From positions 62,001 through 126,000 of the forward strand of contig JABURR010000061.1 in the NCBI GenBank assembly GCA_014762635.1: a DNA stretch of 64,000 bases, written 5' to 3'. The notes under the pieces are model-generated. The model did not search any database, had not been told where the DNA came from, and saw only the letters and a program-made list of their open reading frames with translations. Position 1 is the first letter of the stretch; every line of letters begins with the position of its first letter. Made by a program: the position numbers and the translations under genes. Origin of the DNA: Paracoccaceae bacterium. Lineage in GTDB: Bacteria; Pseudomonadota; Alphaproteobacteria; Rhodobacterales; Rhodobacteraceae. Below are positions 40,899 through 49,152 of the stretch, one piece after another.

Positions 40899-40940
40899 TC
40901 CCTTGCGCGGACCTTTGCAAAATCGTATCTGCACCCCAGC

Positions 40941-41016
40941 GCCCCTATAGCTCAGCTGGTAGAGCATCTGATTTGTAATCAGAGGGTCGGGAGTTCGAGT
41001 CTCTCTGGGGGCACCA
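40941..41016 (+). tRNA. tRNA-Thr (anticodon TGT)
   Basis: 76 nt with encoded CCA. The acceptor stem pairs GCCCCTA with TGGGGGC; the anticodon loop TTTGTAA gives TGT; the T arm contains GTTCGAGTC. The island lies directly 3' of it and its 3' half is part of the attachment site. Confidence 0.97.
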
Positions 41017-41029
41017 GATTTACCAATTA
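40972..41029 (+). repeat. Island attachment site attL (58-bp direct repeat)
   Basis: From the anticodon loop of tRNA-Thr through the 3' end plus 13 bp, identical to 49283-49340. Element-side homology continues imperfectly (44 of 51 positions). Confidence 0.93.
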
Positions 41030-41081
41030 AAACAAGTACCTGCAGGAATTTTCTGTGTGGCGGCCTGGTGGGTACGTGTCT

Positions 41082-41102
41082 CGTGGAAGCAATACGGCAG
41101 CA
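41082..41102 (+). repeat. Candidate integrase arm-type site, left copy
   Basis: CGTGGAAGC-NNN-ACGGCAGCA, also present in direct orientation at 49132-49152 near the other end; 53 bp inside the att core. Confidence 0.6.
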
Positions 41103-41273
41103 GTAGAACACAAATTCAGCGCCATTTGGGCGCTGCAGTTCCGCAACACTTTGGCTTGGCCGGAAGTGGCCAAAGCCGATGATCAGCTTGCGCACGGAAA
41201 CATTAATTGCCGCACTGTCTCCGTGCCCGGCATCCCAACGCTGCGCGTTATCACCTTTCTCAACGCAGCCAAC

Positions 41274-43109
41274 TCAAGAGATGGAGATTTGATCCTCGCT
41301 GAATAAACCCTTTCCAAGCAGCTCGTCACGTGTCGCTTCTGGCTTTGGGGTGAAGAGGAGAATCTTGAGATGCTGCGCGGCGCGAGAGAAACATACATAG
41401 GCAAGCTTCCTTCCGCGTTCATACTGCCCCTCGGTGGGCTTGCCTGCCACTCCCGGCGTGAGCAATTTTGAGAAACTATATTGATTCCAATTTGCCTCAA
41501 CGTCATCGAAGACCACGAGGACATTGGGGTATTCCTCGCCTTTCACGCCATGCTGTGTGCTATACGGTGTGTTTTTCAGGATGAAATCACGATACGCGAA
41601 AAGCTCGTATGTAGGCATCGCAAAGAAGCCGTCGGCCAACCACTCCCCCTTTTCCTCACTGTTTGCTTCGTCGTCGTATTCTTCGACACGAGGAGGTCTT
41701 GCAAGCTGATCTGCAAGACGATCAGATGGTCGGATCAACCCGTTATGGTGGCAGTAGACCAGTACGTCCTTTATGGTTGCTTTCTCCCAAATCTTAACCA
41801 GCTCCTCAAGTTGGGCCTTGGATTGGTCCACCATTTCCTTGAGCTTTCGGTTCGCGTTCGGGCCGTGCGGATCGTAGGCTGGGCTGTTGGTTCGCAAGAT
41901 GTCGATGACTTTTCGGCTCTTTCCTTGGGCCGATGCCTCGATGAGCGGACAGATGACGTTGAGAAATGGCTTTAGAAGATGATGCTCTCCAGATTCATAG
42001 TCATCCTGGGCACGTTGGGACGCATACGTGCCGGTGAAAAGCTGTTGCAGGTTGGAAAATTTCAACCGTCTTGCGATCATCTGGCGGACAAGAAAGAGCC
42101 GAATAACATCGTCCTTATTGGCCCAATCCCACGCATCGACCGCCTGATCCATTGCTGCAAGCGCACGGTCGAGTTGCTCTTCCGTATATCGCTTGCGGGG
42201 CCCCTGAGGGTCTTCCGCCTGAACAAGACGTATTTCCACGCTACCGTGGATTCTTGCATTGGAGCCAGCGGCTACCTGCTGCACGTCGGTTCGAAAGGCG
42301 TTCAGGAATTGAATCACTTCGGGCGAGCAGCGAAAGTTTTCGATTTTGGTGATTGAAGTTCCACCTTCCGGTGGCGCGAAATCGCCAGCCCTCCCCTCAT
42401 AGATCTGCTGCCAAGGGTCACCGAAGTATCCTACCAACGGTAAGCTTGGCGAAGCACAAGTTTGATTCAACCCTTCGACAATAGGCGAAAAAGTGTCCTG
42501 CGCTTCATCAACAAAGATGAACGGGTAGCGCATCCCAATGAGCCGGCGAAAATTCTGACGCTCGCGGAAAAGGTAACCGGCGGTCTCGATGATGTCGTCG
42601 TGGCTTAGTTTGCCGTTCAAATAGTCGCTATATGCGACGTCATCATATGAGAACAGGGTAACGTCGGGTAGCTTGGCCAACTCGTTCTTTAGCTTAGTCA
42701 CCTTCTCTCGTGCTTTGCGGGCCGCTTTGGTCTCCTTGCCGGTATCAGCCTCGGCAGCCTTTGCAATCAAGGCGGGCAAGCGATCATTTTGTAGGGCATC
42801 TCGAATGTCGCGCTGAAAGCGGCTGATCTCGGCCCACAAAAAGCTGTGTAGCGTCGATACCTGATAAAGTTCATCAAACCCGAGCCGCCGCTTAATGACA
42901 TCGACAGCTCGATTGGTGAATGTGATACACGCGATGCGCTGGCCGTTCTGCCGTAGCGCCGCGCCATGCGTTTTTCGAATGGCCAAAAGTGCATCGACAA
43001 GCGAGGTTGTCTTTCCAGAGCCCGCACCTGCGATCAGCGCGAAACTACGGTGCCTCTCAAGGCAATCTTGAACAGCTTGATCCGCAGCGGTTTGTACTCG
43101 AGTAGTCAT
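41274..43109 (-). CDS. UvrD-like helicase, GajB-type
   Basis: 611-residue superfamily 1 helicase. Walker A IAGAGSGKTTSL (motif I), CITFTNRAVDVIKRRL (Ia), FIFVDEAQDTFSPI (II), YFGDPWQQIYEG (III), and the C-terminal LAYVCFSRAAQHLKILLF (VI). A charged helical insertion (KAAEADTGKETKAARKAREK) lies near residues 120-150. ATG 43109 is 2 bp after the stop of the OLD-family nuclease gene, so they are coupled. In Gabija, GajB senses DNA ends/ssDNA and activates GajA. It is longer than the reference GajB (about 500). Confidence 0.85.
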   Translation of the reverse strand: MTTRVQTAADQAVQDCLERHRSFALIAGAGSGKTTSLVDALLAIRKTHGAALRQNGQRIACITFTNRAVDVIKRRLGFDELYQVSTLHSFLWAEISRFQRDIRDALQNDRLPALIAKAAEADTGKETKAARKAREKVTKLKNELAKLPDVTLFSYDDVAYSDYLNGKLSHDDIIETAGYLFRERQNFRRLIGMRYPFIFVDEAQDTFSPIVEGLNQTCASPSLPLVGYFGDPWQQIYEGRAGDFAPPEGGTSITKIENFRCSPEVIQFLNAFRTDVQQVAAGSNARIHGSVEIRLVQAEDPQGPRKRYTEEQLDRALAAMDQAVDAWDWANKDDVIRLFLVRQMIARRLKFSNLQQLFTGTYASQRAQDDYESGEHHLLKPFLNVICPLIEASAQGKSRKVIDILRTNSPAYDPHGPNANRKLKEMVDQSKAQLEELVKIWEKATIKDVLVYCHHNGLIRPSDRLADQLARPPRVEEYDDEANSEEKGEWLADGFFAMPTYELFAYRDFILKNTPYSTQHGVKGEEYPNVLVVFDDVEANWNQYSFSKLLTPGVAGKPTEGQYERGRKLAYVCFSRAAQHLKILLFTPKPEATRDELLGKGLFSEDQISIS

Positions 43110-43111
43110 AG

Positions 43112-45181
43112 TCAAGCTTGCCCGGCTGAAGTCTGAGGATGAAGGCGATTTTCCAGCCATTCGAGTCCTTCCACGATATAGGCTGGCACCTTCCAGTCAG
43201 CCTCGCTCGCCAGAACGTCCATAGCAAAGTCAGTTTTTTTGAAACTGTCCGATTTGACGTATTTGTAAATCTCATTATAAGCTTCATCGAATTCGGCTGG
43301 AATCGTCAGATCCAGATTGAGTTTTTTGTCCCTAAATAGTTGGAAGTTCTCATAAACAAAGGCTTCTTCTAGGGTGCGCGGTCTCATCACAGAGTTGGCA
43401 CCATTTTCCTCTACGGAAATATCTTGCTGAAACGTGATGTATCGATCTTGAGCCGCGTTGTGCTTTTGTGCGGGCGTAAGCGCAATCAATTGAGCAACCG
43501 AGTTCACTTTTAAGAGGTTCTTCAGCGACGCGTTGGAGGTAAGCGCCCCCTCAGTATCTGCCCGACATACTGGATGCCTGCCATCGGGCTCAACTGAATC
43601 GAGATCGGTTATGACGAGGTGCGGGATTTTCAGGAATGTAAGTAGCTCATCAAATCGGTGCGCGTAGGCACCACCAACTTCCAGCACGGTGAGATATGAA
43701 GCTCGGAGGCGTTTGGCGGCTCGTTCGATCATCGTCGACATCAGCAGCTTTTCCACCGATCCTTCAACCAACACCGCCGCGTCGGCAAAAAACAAATCGC
43801 AATGGGTCAAGCGAAGATAACGTTTGAGAAAAGCTAGTGCTTCTTCCTGGGTTGCCTGCTGATCTTCCACATCAACGGCAGTTGGTTGGAAATCTCTTAG
43901 ACTGTGAATTTCCGTGGCATTGAGAATTCGGCCGGGACCTGGCTCTTCGCCTTCAAGCAGACAACGTCTGAAGTAGCGTACTTTGCGGAACTCAGTAGCA
44001 TCCAAAATATGCGACGAATGGGTAGTGACGATGAGCTGCGGGATGCAGTCTCCAGCATCTTCTGCATCAGCCGACTGCCGGATCACGTCCCAGATGTTGG
44101 TGATAAACGTCTGCTGCACCTGAGCGTGAAGATGCACCTCAGGCTCCTCGATGAAAATGATCTGGCAGAGTGGCCGGTTTTGTGCGGTGCGGACCCATTG
44201 AGAGTGATAGTGCTTCGCTTGGATCGCCATGTAGATGAGGTTCTTGAACCCGAGGCCATTATACAGCTCGGGCAGCTCGTGCCCGCGATCATTATCAACA
44301 TAGAGCAGGTCGGTGTTGCCACGCAGAGCTGCCTCGGGATTGAGTGTGGAGACAATCTTTAACTCGCGATCGTTCACTGAAGGGATGCCGATCCCTCTGA
44401 TAACATTCATGATCCCCGCGAACTGGCCGGCGTAGTGCTCATTGAGCTGCTGATTGTTTGCTTCGATGACCTTGTGAGCCTCTTCCGCCACCTCGGGTTG
44501 CTCAAGGTTCTTCTGGTAAAAACCGGCGAACGCGCTCGATAGCTTATTGCTTCGGTGCCCTTCTTCATCGTCGATGTTTCGCTGCGCATCCACGAAGTCA
44601 ATTCGGACAAGGTTTTGAAGGAGGTTGCGGCCCTCGTCCTTTTCCAGCGCCGTTGCCGCGACACCTGCATTAGTCTCCTCGAGCGAGGCATACGTGATTT
44701 CGAAATGTCTGTTGAGTTCACTATCGTTTGCGAGAAATATGGAGAGCGGCGTTCCTGGGAGGTCGCCGCTTTCTTGTGGGTGGGCAGCAAGATATGCTTC
44801 GCGAAGCTTGGCCGGATCAGATGTCGCGTAGCGCAGTCGCACGCCCAGCCGCTCAAAGTCGTCGGATAGGTTCGGGAGCATTGTGAACGCTCTTCCGAAC
44901 TCGATTGAGTCAGGGTCAACTTTGAACCATATGTCCAGCTCTATAGATGGTAGATCTTGTGCGTCTTGATCCATTCCAAATGCGTCGAAGTCAGCGATTC
45001 TAGAAACCGAAAAGTCATAAATTCTGAACTTGCGCTGCCCAAGGAAGCATCTGAAGATTGAAGTTGCTGAGGTCTTGCCGCTGTTGTTAGGCCCAACGAA
45101 GACGGTTTCTCGTTCGTCAATTCCTGCCGATACCTTTTCAAGGCGACGGAAATTTCTGGCTTCGATACGATCAATTTTCAT
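43112..45181 (-). CDS. OLD-family ATP-dependent TOPRIM endonuclease, GajA-type
   Basis: 689 residues. ABC-type ATPase: Walker A FVGPNNSGKTSA (residues 28-39), signature-like YNGLGFKNLIYMA (307-319), Walker B IIFIEEPEVHLH (341-352), H-loop TTHSSHIL. TOPRIM: Glu473 in VLVEGSVEKLL and the Asp pair 526/528 in VITDLDSVE. OLD-TOPRIM plus adjacent UvrD-type helicase defines class 2 OLD/Gabija, an antiphage DNA-cutting system. The reference GajA is shorter (about 580), so this is a variant. ATG 45181 chosen (MKIDRIEARNF is the canonical N-terminus). Confidence 0.87.
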   Translation of the reverse strand: MKIDRIEARNFRRLEKVSAGIDERETVFVGPNNSGKTSATSIFRCFLGQRKFRIYDFSVSRIADFDAFGMDQDAQDLPSIELDIWFKVDPDSIEFGRAFTMLPNLSDDFERLGVRLRYATSDPAKLREAYLAAHPQESGDLPGTPLSIFLANDSELNRHFEITYASLEETNAGVAATALEKDEGRNLLQNLVRIDFVDAQRNIDDEEGHRSNKLSSAFAGFYQKNLEQPEVAEEAHKVIEANNQQLNEHYAGQFAGIMNVIRGIGIPSVNDRELKIVSTLNPEAALRGNTDLLYVDNDRGHELPELYNGLGFKNLIYMAIQAKHYHSQWVRTAQNRPLCQIIFIEEPEVHLHAQVQQTFITNIWDVIRQSADAEDAGDCIPQLIVTTHSSHILDATEFRKVRYFRRCLLEGEEPGPGRILNATEIHSLRDFQPTAVDVEDQQATQEEALAFLKRYLRLTHCDLFFADAAVLVEGSVEKLLMSTMIERAAKRLRASYLTVLEVGGAYAHRFDELLTFLKIPHLVITDLDSVEPDGRHPVCRADTEGALTSNASLKNLLKVNSVAQLIALTPAQKHNAAQDRYITFQQDISVEENGANSVMRPRTLEEAFVYENFQLFRDKKLNLDLTIPAEFDEAYNEIYKYVKSDSFKKTDFAMDVLASEADWKVPAYIVEGLEWLENRLHPQTSAGQA

Positions 45182-45690
45182 GTGAGCTGGTACCCGGCCA
45201 ATCTGGTTTTGCATATAATTGCGTTATACGAGAAACCGAGTCTGTTGTCAGGTATCTAAAGTTGCGTCGCCGGATTGCGCACACATGATGCCGCGCTCCG
45301 TGATCAGTAGTGGATGATGGGTGCCTCGCAGCCATTGAGAAAAGTTGGTTCAAGCCGATCCAGAGTTCATCGCCAACCGTTCGCGCTGCGCAGGGCGGAT
45401 CGCTCACAACGTAGGAGCTTCGGAAGGTTTCCGGCCATCTAAATCGCGAGATGCACGGCATGTTCGTCGCAAGACAGAGACAGACAGTTAGATGGAGCTT
45501 CCGAGGCTGACGAGTGTCTAGGTTCATCAATCTGTCATCAATCCAACGGTAACGTCGGTTGTAGGGCAATGTTGTTATGGCTGGTAAGTCGGACTCGGAG
45601 GCGCGAAGGGGACGTATGGTGCAAGCCTGAGGCAGGGCGGCTTGGGCCGATACTGTCACGCGAGCCGGACCAAGGCTTCGCCTAGGCCGC
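45182..45690. other. Non-coding stretch upstream of the defence genes
   Basis: About 500 bp between the replication-like gene and the OLD gene. Open frames here lack family likeness or RBS. It contains one promoter candidate for the defence operon; otherwise no clear structure was seen. It may hold a decayed gene or an antisense/regulatory RNA. Confidence 0.5.
45223..45251 (-). promoter_or_regulatory. Candidate promoter of the defence operon
   Basis: Minus-strand CTGACA (45246-45251), 17-bp spacer, TATAAC (45223-45228), 42 bp before the OLD-gene ATG. Each hexamer matches five of six consensus bases. Confidence 0.6.
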
Positions 45691-46320
45691 CTACCTTCGG
45701 ATATGCCCACTCTCGTTCATTGCGTTCGGGCCATAGATCTCCTGCAAGATGTTTCGCGCGCCCTCACCCGTCACGCGCACCCGTTTCTCAGCATCTTCGC
45801 CTGCGTCGCCGTCCCCCGCAGCCCCTGGGGCTTCCGCGCCGTTTGTTCTTTTATTTGTTTCTTCTATTGTTTGTCCGAACGCGCGTTCGTCGTCTTTTGG
45901 AACGCCCGTTCGTGTCGGACCTGAGCGCCCGTTCGTCATCTCGGAAGGGGCTTCGGGAGATGACGAACCGCCGTTCACTATCTCGAATTCTTCTACTTCC
46001 ATCTTGTAGATGTTCGTGCCGTGATAGCCTCTTTTCCCTGGCTTCTTGGATAGATGCCCCCTGCGCACAAGCGCCTGGAAGCCGTTGTGTACGGCGCGCG
46101 TGGTTAGACCCAAAAAGTCCGCCACAGTTGCCTGGGCTGGGAAGGCTTCCTCGGTCTTGGCATTGAGCCAGCGGGGAAGGGCCATTGCCACCAACAACGC
46201 GGATGGTGGTAGCTTGCGATCTTGGGCTATCTGGGAATACCACTGCGTTTTTCTGGCCGCGAAATCCCGACCGGAGCGCAGTTCGTGCCGATAGCGAATA
46301 GGGACCTTTTCGAAGGACAT
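45691..46320 (-). CDS. Winged-helix replication-initiator-like protein (lambda O-like layout)
   Basis: 209 residues. The N-terminal half (about 25-110) reads as a helix-turn-helix/winged-helix domain (PPSALLVAMALPRWLNAKTE, ATVADFLGLTTRAVHNGFQA, LVRRGHLSKKPGKRGYHGTN). The rest is low-complexity (GGSSSPEAPSEMTNG, EETNKRTNGAEAPGAAGDGD) and its DNA contains repeated 12-bp near-palindromes and an A-rich tract. This mirrors phage lambda O, where iterons of the origin lie inside the initiator gene. Replication function is inferred; a plain regulator with an intragenic operator is the alternative. Confidence 0.7.
   Translation of the reverse strand: MSFEKVPIRYRHELRSGRDFAARKTQWYSQIAQDRKLPPSALLVAMALPRWLNAKTEEAFPAQATVADFLGLTTRAVHNGFQALVRRGHLSKKPGKRGYHGTNIYKMEVEEFEIVNGGSSSPEAPSEMTNGRSGPTRTGVPKDDERAFGQTIEETNKRTNGAEAPGAAGDGDAGEDAEKRVRVTGEGARNILQEIYGPNAMNESGHIRR
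45842..45976 (-). other. Candidate replication origin inside the initiator-like gene
   Basis: Four near-palindromes of GAACGCCCGTTC type begin at 45877, 45900, 45923 (exact 23-bp spacing) and 45965. Directly beyond them in gene direction lies a 35-bp A-rich, purine-biased tract (45842-45876), unusual in this GC-rich DNA and reminiscent of a duplex-unwinding element. An extra 8-bp dyad, GTCATCTC/GAGATGAC, sits between units 3 and 4. Confidence 0.65.
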
Positions 46321-46341
46321 GGGGCGATCCTGCTGCCTTCG

Positions 46342-46578
46342 TCAGGAGCCGTACTGCGAAGTGTTCGCGATGGTGTGCTCTTCGATCCAGGCAAGCAGAT
46401 CGCGGCGCCGGTAGCGGACGGATCGCCCCGAGACCTTCACGAAGCGCGGCCCACCGCCCCGGTGCCTCCAGTTCTGAAGCGCGCGGACCGAATAGCACAG
46501 CAGGTTCGCTGCTTCGCGTTCATCCATCAGGCGATCCAAGTCGCCATTTTCGAAGGTGTCTTTTGCTCGATTGTTCAT
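46342..46578 (-). CDS. AlpA/excisionase-like helix-turn-helix protein
   Basis: 78 residues with a MerR/AlpA-type fold: RLMDEREAANLLCYSVRALQ, NWRHRGGGPRFVKVSGRSVR, YRRRDLLAWIEEH. Such proteins activate or direct excision of integrases in P4-like satellites and islands. ATG 46578 (GACAGG upstream) chosen over 46605. Confidence 0.88.
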   Translation of the reverse strand: MNNRAKDTFENGDLDRLMDEREAANLLCYSVRALQNWRHRGGGPRFVKVSGRSVRYRRRDLLAWIEEHTIANTSQYGS

Positions 46579-46663
46579 ACCTGTCTTTCGCCTTTCTACG
46601 GTCATCGTTGTTGCGATGAACTGAGAGTAGGCGGGCGGAGTCTCTGAAGTTAGACGGCATGAA

Positions 46664-46702
46664 TAATTAAGTTCGTCACACTTGGTGAGACGAACTTAAT
46701 TA
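46664..46702. promoter_or_regulatory. 39-bp inverted repeat, candidate operator
   Basis: 14-bp perfect arms (core AATTAAGTTCGTC / GACGAACTTAATT) around an 11-bp spacer, in the AT-rich gap upstream of the AlpA-like gene and after the hypothetical gene. Operator is favoured; a factor-independent terminator is possible. Confidence 0.7.
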
Positions 46703-46769
46703 AGTAAAAACATGGATTTATCTTATGACGACGCGAGCGCCCAGAATTCAATGCACCCGGTGCGACGAA

Positions 46770-47573
46770 CTATTTCTTGATCGGGCCGGATTTGGACCAG
46801 TGTCCGGGAGCTTCGTTCGCCCAGGCTCGTTCGAAGGCGCGACGCCCGAGGTCGGGAATCTCCCTTTTCGCCTCGAGGTAATACTCGGATTTTTTCATCC
46901 GTTTCTTGCCATTCGTTTTCGCGACTTCGGCCCGAAGCCAGTTCCTCGCCTGAGCGTCGGACTCAAGGCTGCCCGATCCGTCCGGCATGATTCCGAACCT
47001 CTTGATCCAGGTGTCGAACTCGACCCTTCTTACGAAACCTGGGCCTCTCCGCGCGGCGATCTGCAGACTATTCGACGACCGGATCATGGATAGGGCGTAG
47101 TTGACCTGGAAGTCGGTACTGTTTGCCCAGCGGTCCCATTCCACAACGGTTGAGCAACCTTGAAGCAACATAAGATCGCCGGATCGAAAGGCTTCGCGGA
47201 GTTCATCCTCGACGGCGCAGCGTCGCTTGAACATGTCCGAGTCACGAATGAAAGAGTCGTCTAACACTGGCAGGTCATGCAGGCTTCGTTTGAGGCGCTC
47301 GCGCTCATCGTACATATGCCTGAATTGGTCTCCGCGTTCGCGACGCATTTCAGAATCTGTTTCGTCCACCTCGACCCGTTCTAAATCCTCGATGCGTATT
47401 CTGAGCGAATTTAGTTGGTCGATGATGCTGCGACGTTGCGCCCGGACCATGTCCGCATCGGCGCGCTCCCTTGCCCAAGCCTCTGAGCCGGTCCATTCAG
47501 GCCCGAACATCGCGCGGCCGGTTTCATCGAAGGCATGAAGCAAGTGGTAGCGAAGGCGAAGGTCAAAACTCAT
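46770..47573 (-). CDS. Hypothetical island protein
   Basis: 267 residues, highly charged and helical, with a probable coiled coil (SIIDQLNSLRIRIEDLERVE, ERERLKRSL) and a C-terminal basic part (KKRMKKSEYYLEAKREIPDL, GRRAFERAWANEAP) that resembles short DNA-binding ends of island-encoded proteins. No confident family. It lies between integrase and the AlpA-like gene; no clear RBS. Confidence 0.7.
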   Translation of the reverse strand: MSFDLRLRYHLLHAFDETGRAMFGPEWTGSEAWARERADADMVRAQRRSIIDQLNSLRIRIEDLERVEVDETDSEMRRERGDQFRHMYDERERLKRSLHDLPVLDDSFIRDSDMFKRRCAVEDELREAFRSGDLMLLQGCSTVVEWDRWANSTDFQVNYALSMIRSSNSLQIAARRGPGFVRRVEFDTWIKRFGIMPDGSGSLESDAQARNWLRAEVAKTNGKKRMKKSEYYLEAKREIPDLGRRAFERAWANEAPGHWSKSGPIKK

Positions 47574-47918
47574 CGGCGGGTCCGGAAATTGTCTGCGTGC
47601 GCGTTACGGACACTCAAACCCATTACGGCGCGATTGCAAAGCGACCCGGCCGCGCCCGGCCCGGCCGGGCAGAACTTCACCCTGGCTTCGGCCTGGCGCG
47701 GCCGGGCCGGGCCATATGCCCCGCGTATAGTGTCACTACACGCGGGGCAGGACGACTGCGCGCCCCGTGTCTCTATAGTGACGTGTCTCTACGTACGTAG
47801 CGAACCTAGGTAACGTTACTCTACCGTACCCTACCGGAGCGGTTGCGGGTCCCGCCATTCCCTACGCTACGCTAGGCTACCGGCGGCAGAACATCCGCCT
47901 AACATTAACGTTAGGATC
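47574..47918. other. Palindrome-dense non-coding region downstream of integrase
   Basis: Contains runs of CGGCCCGGCC-type GC hairpins (47640-47712), a 33-bp near-perfect palindrome, and a series of short palindromes (TACGTACGTA, CCTAGG, GTAACGTTAC, TAACGTTA, GGATCC) with repeated CTACG/CTACC motifs up to the integrase stop. No gene seen. Confidence 0.75.
47717..47749. repeat. 33-bp near-perfect palindrome
   Basis: 16-bp arms around a single central T with one mismatch; arms start TGCCCCGCG and end CGCGGGGCA. May be a transcription terminator, a recombinase site or a hairpin origin. Confidence 0.8.
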
Positions 47919-49106
47919 CTAGCGCACCAGTTTGAGCGCCACAGGCGGCTTGGCGGGGCGGCGAAGGGCGTTGGCCATCTTGCTTGCCACCGCGCCCGCA
48001 GCGCGCTGTACGGCTTCGTCGGCAAGGTGCGCGTAGCGCTGGGTCGTTTGATAATTCGAATGCCCGAGGATTTTCCCGACCGTGAGCAGGTCGATTCCGT
48101 TCATGACTGCCATCGAGGCGTAGGTGTGCCGCAGATCGTGTATCCGAACGTCTTCGAGACCGGCAGCCTTCCGCAGGCGCTGCCAGGGGTTTTGCAAATC
48201 CGTAACGTGGCTGTTGGGCAGCTTGCCCTCGATCACGTAGGGATTGCCCGGTGCGCGGGGCAGGGAGTCCAGCACGGCCCGTGCATCCCCGGAGAGCGGA
48301 ATGCGTCTCGCGCCGGTCTTGCTGTCTGGGAGTTCCAGGTGGAAGGCGGTCACGTACTCCCAGCGCAGCGTTTGGATTTCGCGTAGGCGGCAACCGGTCA
48401 GCAACAGAAGTTGATAGGCGGCAATCGTGAAGGGGCTTTCGCTGCCGGTTTCGAGGGCGTCTCCAAAAGTTTCCCCGAGGCGTTCCAGTTCTGCGAACGA
48501 GAGGAACCGTTCCTTGGGCTTTTCCTTGAACTTCGGCACCAGGCGGCACGGGTTCGTGCCTTCGTCTCGAAGCCCCCAGAGTTCGGCCAGGTTGAAAGCC
48601 TTGTGGAGCGTGGCGACAACGCGGTTTGCTTGGTAGGGGGTATCGCGAAGGGCGTGGTGGAGCTCGGCCACGTCTTTCCGGCGCACGTCTGCGATTTTGA
48701 AGCTGCCAAGGCGGGGGCGAATGTGCAGGCGCACGGTGATTTCGTAGGTCTCATAGGTGCGCGGTTTGCAATGGACCTTCACATGCTCTTCCAGGAAGCG
48801 CTCGCAAAGGTCTGAGATCGTCGGAGCGCGCCGCTCAAGTGCCTTGGCCTCTGCGGGGTCGGCACCCTTTGCAACGGCTGCAAGGCGTGTTCTCGCTTCG
48901 CTCCGGGCTTCCTCGGCAGTCAGGACGTTGTGCGACCCGATCACCATGCGCCGCGTTCGGCCCCCGGCCCGGTACTGGATGACGTAACTCTTCCGGCCCG
49001 ATGGCATGACGCGGATGCCAAAGCCTGGAACATCACTGTCGAAAACGATCCGGTCCTTTTCGCCCACGGTCAGTTGATCGACAAATCGCTTGGTCAATTT
49101 CGGCAT
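47919..49106 (-). CDS. int: Tyrosine site-specific integrase of the island
   Basis: 395 residues: an N-terminal DUF4102-like arm-binding domain (LTKRFVDQLTVGEKDRIVFD), a core-binding domain and a C-terminal catalytic domain with Arg240 (LTGCRLREI), His323/Arg326 (IHDLRHTYAS), His349 (ILGHSN) and nucleophile Tyr358 (TTQRYAH). All catalytic residues are present, so it looks active. ATG 49106 after GGAGG; 177 bp from the right attachment site. Confidence 0.96.
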   Translation of the reverse strand: MPKLTKRFVDQLTVGEKDRIVFDSDVPGFGIRVMPSGRKSYVIQYRAGGRTRRMVIGSHNVLTAEEARSEARTRLAAVAKGADPAEAKALERRAPTISDLCERFLEEHVKVHCKPRTYETYEITVRLHIRPRLGSFKIADVRRKDVAELHHALRDTPYQANRVVATLHKAFNLAELWGLRDEGTNPCRLVPKFKEKPKERFLSFAELERLGETFGDALETGSESPFTIAAYQLLLLTGCRLREIQTLRWEYVTAFHLELPDSKTGARRIPLSGDARAVLDSLPRAPGNPYVIEGKLPNSHVTDLQNPWQRLRKAAGLEDVRIHDLRHTYASMAVMNGIDLLTVGKILGHSNYQTTQRYAHLADEAVQRAAGAVASKMANALRRPAKPPVALKLVR

Positions 49107-49131
49107 GTTGGCCTCCCTCCAGGGGTGCTTC

Positions 49132-49152
49132 CGTGGAAGCTCCACGGCAGCA
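49132..49152 (+). repeat. Candidate integrase arm-type site, right copy
   Basis: CGTGGAAGC-NNN-ACGGCAGCA in the same orientation as 41082-41102, just upstream of the integrase start and 130 bp from the att core. Confidence 0.6.

Noticed and set aside
40107-41195. Minus-strand frame containing GAPRETRTPDPLITN
   Set aside because: This peptide is a well-known spurious translation of a tRNA-Thr gene; the frame also runs antisense to the permease.
41055-41306. 83-codon plus-strand frame at the island's left end
   Set aside because: No RBS, no family, and it overlaps the attachment flank and helicase 3' end.
45171-45710. 179-codon minus-strand frame upstream of the OLD gene
   Set aside because: Composition unlike coding DNA of either island or host, no RBS or domain; probably non-coding.
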